Positions 9,272 through 18,834 of a stretch of DNA of 24,757 bases are shown one piece after another. The position numbers and the translations under genes are program-made. Under the pieces are notes generated by a model. That model had not been told where the DNA came from. It saw only the letters and a program-made list of their open reading frames with translations, and ran no database searches. Numbering within the stretch: position 1 is the first letter of the stretch; each line of letters starts with the position of its first letter. The stretch is from NCBI RefSeq assembly GCF_000701405.1, contig NZ_JNIV01000068.1:1-24757 (forward strand), read 5' to 3'. The DNA is from Deinococcus marmoris DSM 12784. Its GTDB lineage: Bacteria; Deinococcota; Deinococci; Deinococcales; Deinococcaceae.

Positions 9272-9499
9272 CTACACTTCCCGTCCCGTACCCGTGTCTG
9301 CGTCAAACGCGGTGCCCGAACCGTCGGTGTCTTTCGGGCGGTCCGGCACCGCCTCGGGGGACGGGCGTTCCATGCCAATCGGCGTGTCGGTCATGCCCGT
9401 CTCGGACTCGTCGTAGTGGCCGCTGCGCTCGCTCATGCCGTTGCCCAGATCGGCGGGCAAGCCGCCCTGCGCTCCATCCCCTTTCGGATTCTTAGTCAT
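9272..9499 (-). CDS. Small acidic, probably disordered protein
   Basis: A 75-residue protein rich in Gly, Asp, Glu, Pro, Thr and Ser, with no hydrophobic core, Cys or Trp, so it is probably disordered. I recognise no domain. It seems a real gene: the start has TAGACT (9506-9511) six bases upstream, matching the leaderless pattern of neighbours, and a strong hairpin follows the stop. Such small hydrophilic proteins are sometimes desiccation- or stress-related, but nothing here shows that function. The opposite-strand frames contain no recognisable protein. Confidence 0.6.
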   Translation of the reverse strand: MTKNPKGDGAQGGLPADLGNGMSERSGHYDESETGMTDTPIGMERPSPEAVPDRPKDTDGSGTAFDADTGTGREV

Positions 9500-9505
9500 G
9501 CCACG

Positions 9506-9511
9506 AGTCTA
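9506..9511 (-). promoter_or_regulatory. -10 element of a probable leaderless promoter for the small acidic protein
   Basis: On the minus strand the hexamer is TAGACT, six bases before the ATG at 9499. No matching -35 was found. Confidence 0.4.
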
Positions 9512-9579
9512 CGGAGGGAACGGTGCAGCGTGGCGGGTCGGCCCTTCATGCAGGCTTGCGAAGAGGCCCCCGCCCAGGC

Positions 9580-9939
9580 TCAATCCTGGCCGCTGATGTA
9601 GATCAGTGCGCCGAACAGCGCCAGATTCTTCAGGAACTGCGTCTGCTGCTGCTCGCGCTCCTTGCCGCTTTTGTCCCAGAACGGGTGGCCGATGACGGTG
9701 GTGGGGACCATGCTGGCGGCCAGCGCGGTGCCGGCCAGGCGCGGTAGCACCCCCAGCGCCAGCAGCGCGCCCGCGCCCACCATCACGCCGCTGTTGATCT
9801 GGACGGCCAGTTCGGGCTGCGGGATTTCTGCGCCCCGCGCGGCACGCACGATGGGTTCGGGGTTTTGCATATGGTCCAGACCGTTCTTGATAAAGATGCT
9901 GGCAAGCAGCGCCCGCCCGATAAATTTCGCTACGCTCAT
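9580..9939 (-). CDS. DoxX-family membrane protein
   Basis: A 119-residue membrane protein. It begins with the typical DoxX pattern (SVAKFIGRALLASIFIKNGLDHM), then has hydrophobic segments at about residues 46-65 (GVMVGAGALLALGVLP) and 65-80, and a short C-terminal segment (LFGALIYIS). DoxX proteins are four-helix membrane proteins of mostly unknown role, some linked to redox or thiol stress. The ATG at 9939 is fixed by a strong AAGGAGG site eight bases upstream; the open frame continues upstream but has no support. A TAAACT -10 is possible at 9965-9970 on the minus strand. The 160 bases up to rph hold only this promoter region. Confidence 0.85.
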   Translation of the reverse strand: MSVAKFIGRALLASIFIKNGLDHMQNPEPIVRAARGAEIPQPELAVQINSGVMVGAGALLALGVLPRLAGTALAASMVPTTVIGHPFWDKSGKEREQQQTQFLKNLALFGALIYISGQD

Positions 9940-10102
9940 GGTGATCCTCCTTGGGAATAGGCGGAGTTTAGCGCAGGGGACGGGCGAGAGGCGGGGCCGA
10001 CGTTCAGTCAAGGTTTGGGGAAGGACTTGACCTGGAGTCGGTTTGTCTGGCTTTCTTTGGAGGCGAGCTGGCGGCGAAGCAAACTGAGCTGCTTTCCGCG
10101 TC

Positions 10103-10852
<750 letters not shown>

Positions 10853-10862
10853 GGCCCGCAGC

Positions 10863-11669
10863 TTATCCCCCGGCTGCCGCCAGATGCAGAGGTTCGGTCT
10901 GTCCTGTGCTGAGGGCGGCGAAGACGGGTCGGGCGGCCTCCACATCCCCGGTCACGAAATAGGACGCTTTGCCCTGCTGCTGACGGTCATTCAGCAGCCC
11001 CGCAGTCTCCAGCACGTTGCGGGTGTGCCGCGCCACTGCCGCACCGCTGTCCAATAGGGTGAAAGTGCCGCCAAACTCTTCCCGGATGCTGTCTGCCAGA
11101 AACGGGTAATGCGTGCAGCCCAGCACCAGTTGATCCGCTCCAGCCTCTGCCAGCGGCGTAAGCGTTTCGCACAGCACCTCGCGGGTGCGTTCGGCGTTTG
11201 CCTGCCCCGCCTCCACCAGCGGCACTAGTTCCGCGCTCACGGCGGTCAGCACGCGCACGCCCGCCGGACCTGCGAAAGTGTGGATCACGTCCTGAAGCAG
11301 CGTGCCGCGCAGCGTGCCGGGGGTGGCGAGAACGCCCACCACGCCCGTTTTCGTGGCGGCCACGGCGGGCTTCAGCGCAGGCACCAGCCCGATAATCGGC
11401 ATCTCGAAACGGGCGCGCAGATGTTCCAGGCTGAACGCCGAGGCCGTATTACACGCCACCACCACGGCCTTGACTCCGCGTGCGTGCAATTCCGAAACAG
11501 CGCGGTCCGTCAATACGCGGATTTCCTCGCCGGGCCGCGCGCCGTAAGGAATGTGCGCGGTGTCGGCCAGATAGATAAAATCCTCGTGTGGCAGCAGTTG
11601 GCGCAGTTCGGCCAGCACGCTCAGGCCGCCCACGCCGCTGTCGAAGACGCCGATGGGGGCGCGATTCAT
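10863..11669 (-). CDS. murI: Glutamate racemase
   Basis: Interconverts L- and D-glutamate to supply the D-Glu of peptidoglycan. The 268-residue protein has all family landmarks: GVFDSGVGGLSV (Asp10, Ser11), DTAHIPYG, VVACNTAS with catalytic Cys73, and VLGCTHYPFL with catalytic Cys185 followed by His187. The ATG overlaps the stop of the upstream MazG-like gene (ATGA), indicating coupled translation; there is no good Shine-Dalgarno sequence. rph follows after ten bases. Function is firmly predicted. Confidence 0.96.
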   Translation of the reverse strand: MNRAPIGVFDSGVGGLSVLAELRQLLPHEDFIYLADTAHIPYGARPGEEIRVLTDRAVSELHARGVKAVVVACNTASAFSLEHLRARFEMPIIGLVPALKPAVAATKTGVVGVLATPGTLRGTLLQDVIHTFAGPAGVRVLTAVSAELVPLVEAGQANAERTREVLCETLTPLAEAGADQLVLGCTHYPFLADSIREEFGGTFTLLDSGAAVARHTRNVLETAGLLNDRQQQGKASYFVTGDVEAARPVFAALSTGQTEPLHLAAAGG

Positions 11670-11958
11670 CCGGGCAACTGATCCTGACGGTCTAGGCTTT
11701 CAATCGCGGCCACGGCCACCGCCGCCACCTGAATCAGTTCCTGGCGGTACTCCGCGAGGGTGCGCGGGCCGTGCTGGGCCGCCCGTTTGTCGTAAGTGGG
11801 AAACAGCGTCTCGAACACCGCCTGATTCGCCTCGCCCACTTCCTCGGCCAGCACCATCAGCCAGGTGGAAGGATCGTGGTCCTGCTGGCCCCACTTGGCG
11901 TCCTGCCGCTGGCGTTCGGCCAGAACCTCGCCCAGGACGGCTCCAGTTTTCTCTGCCA

Positions 11959-11959
<1 letters not shown>
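11666..11959 (-). CDS. MazG-like protein (all-alpha NTP pyrophosphatase superfamily)
   Basis: A 97-residue, mostly helical protein. It carries the MazG-type motif LMVLAEEVGEANQAV (Glu39, Glu40, Glu43), which in active enzymes binds Mg and hydrolyses NTPs to NMP and pyrophosphate. The second acidic motif expected in the later helix appears as QELIQVAAVAVAAIE, with Gln where active MazG enzymes have Asp. Substrate and activity are therefore uncertain. Its start overlaps the aminotransferase stop by one base (TGATG) and its stop overlaps the murI start (ATGA), so it is embedded in a translationally coupled chain. Confidence 0.78.
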
Positions 11960-13185
<1,226 letters not shown>

Positions 13186-13192
13186 GGGGATT

Positions 13193-13198
13193 ATGGTA
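13193..13198 (-). promoter_or_regulatory. -10 element of a probable leaderless promoter for the aminotransferase operon
   Basis: On the minus strand the hexamer is TACCAT, seven bases before the ATG at 13185, with no ribosome binding site. The -35 is poor. Confidence 0.4.
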
Positions 13199-13254
13199 CG
13201 CCGGAGCCGGGATGCTGAGAGGACCGCCATATCTTTTGACCGTGTCCAAACGAC

Positions 13255-13304
13255 CTGACCCCCGCCCGCGCCAGCCGGGTACAGTAGGGGAGCTTACAAG
13301 GAGG
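13255..13304 (+). promoter_or_regulatory. Promoter and ribosome binding site of fba
   Basis: CTGACC (13255-13260) and TACAGT (13280-13285) are separated by 19 bases, slightly long. AAGGAGG (13298-13304) is a near-perfect Shine-Dalgarno sequence five bases before the ATG. The ribosome binding site is certain; the promoter is moderate. Confidence 0.6.
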
Positions 13305-13309
13305 CAATC

Positions 13310-14227
13310 ATGCTCGTAACTGGTAATGACATCCTGATTCCCGCCCGCGCTGGCAAGTACGGCGTCGGCTCGTTCAACACCAACAACATGGAGATCACCG
13401 AGGCGATCATCCACACCGCCGAGCGGCTGCGGAGTCCGGTGATGGTCCAGATGAGCGAGGGAGCCATCAAGTACGGCGGGCAGGATCTGGCGAACATCGT
13501 CATCGATCTGGCAAAGCGGGCCACCGTTCCTGTCGCCCTGCACCTCGATCACGGCAGCAGCTACGAGTCGGCGCTGAACGCCATCCGCATGGGCTTTACC
13601 AGCGTGATGATCGACGCCTCTCACTCCGATTTCGAGGGCAATGTCCGGGAAACCCGCCGGGTGGTGGAGGCCGCGCACGCGATGGGCATCAGCGTGGAGG
13701 CCGAGATTGGCCGTCTGGGCGGTATCGAGGAACACATCGTCGTGGACGAGAAGGACGCCTTTCTGACCGATCCCGAGGAAGCGGTGCGGTTTATCGAGCA
13801 GACTGGCACCGATTATCTGGCGATTGCCATCGGCACCAGCCACGGCGCGTTCAAGGGCAGGGGCCGTCCGTACATCGATCACGCGCGCATCGAGAAGATT
13901 GCCAGCATGACCGGGATTCCGCTGGTGGCGCACGGTTCCAGCGGCGTGCCCCAGAAAATCGTCGAGCGTTTCCGCGCGGCGGGCGGCGAGATCGGTGACG
14001 CGGCAGGAATCGCCGACGAGGATTTGCAGCGCGCCACGGGGTTCGGCATCGCCAAGGTCAACGTGGACACCGATCTGCGGCTGGCCAGCACGGTAGGAAT
14101 CCGCGAAGTGTTGCAGGCCACCCCCAAGGAATTCGATCCGCGCAAGATCTTTGGCCGTGCCAGAGACGTGATGTCGCAGGTCATCGAACACAAGATGGGC
14201 GTACTGGGCAGCGTCGGCAAGGCCTAA
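13310..14227 (+). CDS. fba: Class II fructose-bisphosphate aldolase
   Basis: Zn-dependent aldolase that cleaves fructose 1,6-bisphosphate to dihydroxyacetone phosphate and glyceraldehyde 3-phosphate in glycolysis, and runs in reverse in gluconeogenesis. The 305-residue protein shows SFNTNNME (21-28), the HLDHG segment (78-82) with catalytic Asp80 and Zn ligand His81, EIGRLGGIEE, the GTSHGAFKG Zn-ligand region, HGSSGVP, and NVDTDLR for substrate phosphate binding. Normal length for the short class IIB type. Divergent from the aminotransferase operon; a terminator follows. Strong prediction. Confidence 0.96.
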   Translation: MLVTGNDILIPARAGKYGVGSFNTNNMEITEAIIHTAERLRSPVMVQMSEGAIKYGGQDLANIVIDLAKRATVPVALHLDHGSSYESALNAIRMGFTSVMIDASHSDFEGNVRETRRVVEAAHAMGISVEAEIGRLGGIEEHIVVDEKDAFLTDPEEAVRFIEQTGTDYLAIAIGTSHGAFKGRGRPYIDHARIEKIASMTGIPLVAHGSSGVPQKIVERFRAAGGEIGDAAGIADEDLQRATGFGIAKVNVDTDLRLASTVGIREVLQATPKEFDPRKIFGRARDVMSQVIEHKMGVLGSVGKA

Positions 14228-14243
14228 GCACCTCTCACTTCAG

Positions 14244-14280
14244 AGGTGGGGCGGGGGCTGCGGCTCTGGCCCCACCTTTT
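14244..14280 (+). terminator. Rho-independent terminator of fba
   Basis: Arms 14244-14252 (aggtggggc) and 14269-14277 (gccccacct) form nine perfect pairs, then tttt and a further T-rich run. A small upstream hairpin (cacctct / agaggtg, about 14229-14248) overlaps the left arm and could compete with it. Confidence 0.8.
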
Positions 14281-14409
14281 GATTTTTAGTTGATTTTTGG
14301 AGGCTGCGGACGCATGGTCTGTCAGGCGTTCCAGTGCCGCCTTAACTGATCTTCAGGTGAGCCTCTTCGCCACGAGTTCTCACCCGCACGCCCTATGCTC
14401 GAAACTGGC

Positions 14410-15123
14410 ATGAAGGCGGCCCGTACTCTTCTCTTTCTGGCATGTTCGGCGGTCCTGGTCTGGTCCCAGGCGGCTGACGGCGTATCCCCATTGACGGCGG
14501 GCAACGTCTCGCGGCTGGCGGCCCTGCTGCCGTTGCCGGGCCAGTCGGCCACCCTGCTGGAAAAGCGGCCCAGCCTGTCCACCGTGGGCTTGCAGACGCG
14601 GGTGCTGCGGGTGGGCGGCAGCCCGGAAGCGCTGTATCAGGTGATCGTCAGCGCCAGCAAGGGCGTGCGCGCTCCCTACGATCCCCGGCTGGGCATCACC
14701 GAGGAGGAATACAAGCAGTATCTGGTGTTCCAGTCGGTGCTGGCCTCCACTGGCCGGACGCTGCGGCTGCCGCTGACGCGCGACAGTAACCGCGTGATGT
14801 TCGGCAACACTTCTGGCCTCAACGGCGTGCTGGACGGTGTCAGCATCAACCTGCGAACCGGCGAGATGCGCGGCCCGGAAGGCTACAGCGCCCTGCCCAC
14901 CCTGGTTCCCCCCAGCACCGCCCCGGACCGCGTGCTGGATGTCCGCAGCGGCTTTCAGTGGAAGGTGATCGGCAGCGACGCCACCGCCGGAAACGGTGTC
15001 AAGGGCACCCTGAACCTGCTGGAGCTGGGCAGCGGCCAGATCGTCCTCAACTACACCCGCACCAGCATGATCAACCGCAAACTGACCGAGGGCGAGATCA
15101 TCGTCGGCTACTACGAACGCTGA
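14410..15123 (+). CDS. Secreted or periplasmic protein of unknown function
   Basis: A 237-residue protein with an N-terminal signal peptide (MKAARTLLFLACSAVLVWSQA, cleavage near residue 21-23). The mature part is mixed alpha/beta with no motif I recognise and no membrane segment. I chose ATG 14410 because it begins the signal peptide directly; an in-frame ATG at 14395 would add five residues. A TATGCT hexamer ends ten bases before 14410, and there is no Shine-Dalgarno sequence. A hairpin terminator follows the stop at once. It lies alone between fba and a converging Nudix-like gene, so context gives no hint. Confidence 0.75.
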   Translation: MKAARTLLFLACSAVLVWSQAADGVSPLTAGNVSRLAALLPLPGQSATLLEKRPSLSTVGLQTRVLRVGGSPEALYQVIVSASKGVRAPYDPRLGITEEEYKQYLVFQSVLASTGRTLRLPLTRDSNRVMFGNTSGLNGVLDGVSINLRTGEMRGPEGYSALPTLVPPSTAPDRVLDVRSGFQWKVIGSDATAGNGVKGTLNLLELGSGQIVLNYTRTSMINRKLTEGEIIVGYYER

Positions 15124-15125
15124 GC

Positions 15126-15171
15126 ATCAGATCGGTCCGCAGCGGCGAGGTCATGCAGACCATCTGATTTT
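15126..15171 (+). terminator. Terminator of the secreted unknown gene
   Basis: ATCAGAT plus GGTC (15126-15132, 15134-15137) pair with GACC plus ATCTGAT (15158-15168), giving 11 pairs with one bulged base and a 20-base loop. TTTT follows. It starts two bases after the stop codon. Confidence 0.65.
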
Positions 15172-15207
15172 GGGCAGGCGTGCGCCGCCAGAGCTGTTGG
15201 CCCCGGG

Positions 15208-15726
15208 CTATTTCTGCTTGCCGAACAGCCGGGGAAAGCGGCCTGTGCTGGCGGGCGCGGGCGGGGTGGCCGGGGCAATCGAGGTTTCCAGTTCGTGGAC
15301 GGCGGCCAGCAGGTACGCGGGCACGCCTGCACGGGCCAAGTCGTCACCGTTCATCCATTCGGCGGCCAGCAGTTCGCTGTCCTGGGGATTCAGGATGCCC
15401 GAGCAGTAATCGCTGCCGAAGATCAGGTTGAGGCGTGCGTCGCCGTTCCCGCCCTCCACTCCGCGCGCCGCGTGCGAGCCGACCAGCCGCAACTCGGCCA
15501 CGGCCAGCCCCACCTGTGACAGCAGGGCGCGGCGCAACTGTGATTCCACGAAGTTGTCGCCGCTGGCTGCGTCCAGAATCAGGCCCGGCAGCCCGTACAG
15601 TCCACCGGGCAGCAGCGGCGCGCGGGGCCGCACGATCAGGTAGGTCTCGCGCTGCCGCACCAGAGCAAAGACCCCCACCTGATAGGCGGTCACGGACGTG
15701 TTCTGATCGCTGGCGGGGAGGGTCAA
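15208..15726 (-). CDS. Nudix-fold protein with a degenerate catalytic box
   Basis: A 172-residue protein with the overall Nudix fold: an N-terminal strand (YQVGVFALVRQRETYLIVRP), the GGLYGLPG loop near residues 41-48, the helix QLRRALLSQVGL (63-74), and later strands. Active Nudix boxes end in R-E-x-x-E-E; here the three Glu positions read Ala67, Ser70 and Gln71, so Mg binding and hydrolysis are probably lost. It may be a non-catalytic binding protein. Translation starts at TTG 15726, the only plausible start near the fold, with AGGAG 12 bases upstream; GTG codons downstream are alternatives. A Gly/Pro/Ala-rich tail follows residue 150. Deinococcus species have many Nudix proteins. Confidence 0.75.
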   Translation of the reverse strand: MTLPASDQNTSVTAYQVGVFALVRQRETYLIVRPRAPLLPGGLYGLPGLILDAASGDNFVESQLRRALLSQVGLAVAELRLVGSHAARGVEGGNGDARLNLIFGSDYCSGILNPQDSELLAAEWMNGDDLARAGVPAYLLAAVHELETSIAPATPPAPASTGRFPRLFGKQK

Positions 15727-15798
15727 GGGTCTGGGCTGCTCCTGTAAGAAATCATGTGGGGGGAATCGTGTGTGGGAGGGCGTGACGTGCTAAGCATC

Positions 15799-15827
15799 AT
15801 TGTAGTGCTGGAGAGGATTTTTCAGAA
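15799..15827 (-). promoter_or_regulatory. Promoter of the Nudix-like gene
   Basis: On the minus strand TTCTGA (15822-15827) and TACAAT (15799-15804) are exactly 17 bases apart. The predicted transcript would start near 15792, giving a leader of about 65 bases. Confidence 0.6.
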
Positions 15828-15866
15828 CCCCCATCCCGCTACCCCCAACGGTTTGTGAAGAAATCG

Positions 15867-16430
15867 TCAGGCTGCTGCCCGGCTGGTCTGGAAGACCCGC
15901 ACCGCGAACAGCGCCGCGATCAGGTACTTGGCCAGGATGTCTGCGAAGATGATCTGTGCGATCTCGCCCCCGGACATCAGGCCCCAGAAGGCCAGCAGGT
16001 TGAACAGCACCGAGTCCAGCGGCACGCTCACGGCGTTGCTGGCCAGCACCCGCGTCCACCAACTGCGGTGCAGGAGGCGCTGATACACGGCGGTATCGGC
16101 CAGTTCGCCGGCCAGGATCGCCAGAAAGGACGCCCCGATAAAGCGCCATTCGGTGCCGGTCAGCAGGGCCGCCAGCGTGTTGATGATCAGCGCGGCGGCG
16201 ATGGCGATGAACACGGCATTCAGGCCACCCGCGCGGTGAATCCGGTCCCGCAGCGTGAACACGGCGGCAAAGAAGATAGTGCCGACGCTGAGCAGGCCGT
16301 ACACCGGCAGCGGAATGAACCTGTCGAGGGTAAGGTTGGCGGCCAGAATGCTCAGCACATACAGGGCGATCAGGAGCAGCGGTATGTTGCGAAAAGGGGC
16401 AGGGCGTCCCCGCGCGAAAAAATGGTTCAT
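15867..16430 (-). CDS. VUT-family transporter, probable queuosine-precursor transporter (YhhQ type)
   Basis: A 187-residue integral membrane protein with about six hydrophobic helices. Family landmarks include LYVLSILAANLT near residues 23-34, GTIFFAAVFTLRDRIHR, the charged GELADTAVYQRL segment, and SNAVSVPLDSVLFNLLAF followed by IIFADILAKYLIAAL. These match the YhhQ/VUT family that imports queuine or preQ precursors for the tRNA base queuosine; vitamin uptake is an older guess. ATG 16430 is chosen over GTG 16439; GGTGGG lies just upstream. No queuosine biosynthesis genes lie in the window, and the short leader (about 20 bases) leaves no room for a preQ1 riboswitch. Confidence 0.88.
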   Translation of the reverse strand: MNHFFARGRPAPFRNIPLLLIALYVLSILAANLTLDRFIPLPVYGLLSVGTIFFAAVFTLRDRIHRAGGLNAVFIAIAAALIINTLAALLTGTEWRFIGASFLAILAGELADTAVYQRLLHRSWWTRVLASNAVSVPLDSVLFNLLAFWGLMSGGEIAQIIFADILAKYLIAALFAVRVFQTSRAAA

Positions 16431-16453
16431 TGTTCCCACCTTCGGCCTGGGCG

Positions 16454-16481
16454 ACTGTAGAGGTCACGGGCCGCCGATCAG
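16454..16481 (-). promoter_or_regulatory. Promoter of the VUT-family transporter
   Basis: On the minus strand CTGATC (16476-16481) and TACAGT (16454-16459) are 16 bases apart, with the ATG about 23 bases further on. Confidence 0.5.
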
Positions 16482-16535
16482 GGTAGCAGACCCGCAGACG
16501 GGTCAGAGGAGCTTGAAAGACTGCTGTGACGCCCG

Positions 16536-17111
16536 GTGCGGCAGACTGCTGCGGTGCGTTCCCGTTTTCTGTTCCTCGCCTTGCTGTTGGTCAACCCGGC
16601 ACACGCCGCCGCACCTACCCCCGGCTACGTGCTGTCCGGGATGCCCCTGATCCGCCAGAGCTACAATGCCTGCGGCCCCGCCAGCCTGACGCAGGTTTTG
16701 CGCTATTACGGCGTGAATGTGGACATGGCGACGGTCAGCGCCCACACCCGCCCGTCCGACACGTCATACATGACGGCGCAGGCCATTCTGGACTTCGCGC
16801 CGCGCGTGGGCATGGAGGCGCGGCTGTATTCGGGCGGCTCGATCAACACCGTGCGGACCGCGATTAAAAGCGGCGTTCCCGTGATCGCGCTGCAAACCTA
16901 TGTCAGCCCCAGTGGACAGATTATTCCCCACTGGCGTGTGGTGGTGGGCTACAACGACGCTGCCCGCCAGACCTACCTGATGGACCCGCTGCTGGGCTAC
17001 GTGGCGATGGGTTACGACGACTTCGCCCGCGTGTGGGCGGACCACCGGGGCCAGTTCGCCCTGATGTATCCGCCCAGGCTGTCGGCCACAGTGAAAAAGG
17101 TGATCGGTTAG
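16536..17111 (+). CDS. Secreted C39-like cysteine peptidase family protein
   Basis: A 191-residue protein with a signal peptide (hydrophobic FLFLALLLV, cleavage near AHA at 22-24) and a C39-like papain-fold domain. Expected catalytic residues are visible: Gln41 and Cys46 in [12 protein letters not shown], His132 in [10 protein letters not shown], and Asp150 in YLMDPLLG. Enzymes of this family cut peptides, but many exported members have no known substrate. Both possible starts are GTG: 16536 or 16554; the latter gives a more compact signal peptide. Neither has a good ribosome binding site. It is divergent from the VUT gene and has no ABC or bacteriocin partner nearby, so a bacteriocin-processing role is unlikely. 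Confidence 0.8.
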   Translation: MRQTAAVRSRFLFLALLLVNPAHAAAPTPGYVLSGMPLIRQSYNACGPASLTQVLRYYGVNVDMATVSAHTRPSDTSYMTAQAILDFAPRVGMEARLYSGGSINTVRTAIKSGVPVIALQTYVSPSGQIIPHWRVVVGYNDAARQTYLMDPLLGYVAMGYDDFARVWADHRGQFALMYPPRLSATVKKVIG

Positions 17112-17144
17112 GCCAGCAGCGCTTCAACCGTCTGTTCAAGCCCC

Positions 17145-17172
17145 AGATTCCAGGACTCAGATTCCAGGACCC
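17145..17172 (+). repeat. 14-bp tandem duplication at the end of the decayed kinase gene
   Basis: Units 17145-17158 (agattccaggactc) and 17159-17172 (agattccaggaccc) differ by one base; a partial third copy (agattt) follows. The repeats span the stop codon of the minus-strand pseudogene. Confidence 0.75.
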
Positions 17173-17664
17173 AGATTTGAGGTGTCCAGCACGCGCCAGC
17201 CCGCAGCCAGATCCTCGGCGGCTGGCATGGACGGGTGGATGGACGCGGTCATCGGTACCAGACTCAGGGTGTCGAACGCCTTGCCCACGCGGGCCTGGGT
17301 GACCTCCAGCGTGGGATACAGGAAGACCGGGCGCACGTCCAGCGCCTGCCCATCGCGTGTGGGCCAGTGAACGCGCATCGCCTCCAGATCGGCGGGCCAG
17401 TGCAAATTGACGAACGGCTTCCGGCGGGTGGTCCGGGCTGGGATGGACCAGACCGGACACCACCAGTTCCCACAGGTCATCCACGGGCAGATGCAGGCCG
17501 CGCGGATAACGCTGAAGCAGGGCGTGGGCCACACTGCTCTTGCCCGTGCCCGGACTGCCCGACAGCACCCAGACGGGGCCATTCCCCGGAACCCGTTTTT
17601 CTCCTTCTCGCTCCCCCTGGAGTTCAGGTGTTTTCCAGCACCTTTCAAGCGGAGTCCGTGTCAC
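17157..17664 (-). pseudogene. P-loop kinase (zeta-toxin/AAA-like), inactivated by an internal deletion and frameshift
   Basis: Two overlapping minus-strand frames each hold half of one protein. The first, from GTG 17664, has VWVLSGSPGTGKSSVAHALL (Walker A), then HLPVDDLWELVVSG and HPPEAVRQFALAR. The second, ending at 17157, has WPADLEAMRVHW, DVRPVFLYPTLEVTQAR and GWRVLDTS, the usual end of such small kinases. The switch falls at 17391-17400, where the minus strand reads CTGGCCCGCC. Intact relatives have an extra segment between these halves, so roughly 20-25 codons seem missing. The GTG directly follows the stop of the aminopeptidase gene, suggesting it was once co-translated. Family is recognised from the P-loop; the original substrate is unknown. 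Confidence 0.75.
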
Positions 17665-18765
<1,101 letters not shown>

Positions 18766-18772
18766 GGGCGCG

Positions 18773-18778
18773 AGGATA
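18773..18778 (-). promoter_or_regulatory. -10 element of a probable leaderless promoter for the M29 aminopeptidase
   Basis: On the minus strand the hexamer is TATCCT, seven bases before the ATG at 18765. Confidence 0.45.
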
Positions 18779-18834
18779 GCGGTGGGCGGCGGACCCAGGA
18801 TGAAACCAACGTTTCAGACCCTCAATCCTCCGGG

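Noticed and set aside
16431..16535. preQ1 riboswitch before the VUT-family transporter
   Set aside because: The predicted promoter leaves a leader of only about 20 bases, too short, and no matching fold was seen.
17157..17664. Zeta-type toxin-antitoxin locus
   Set aside because: The P-loop kinase is frameshifted, and no antitoxin-like small gene lies beside it.
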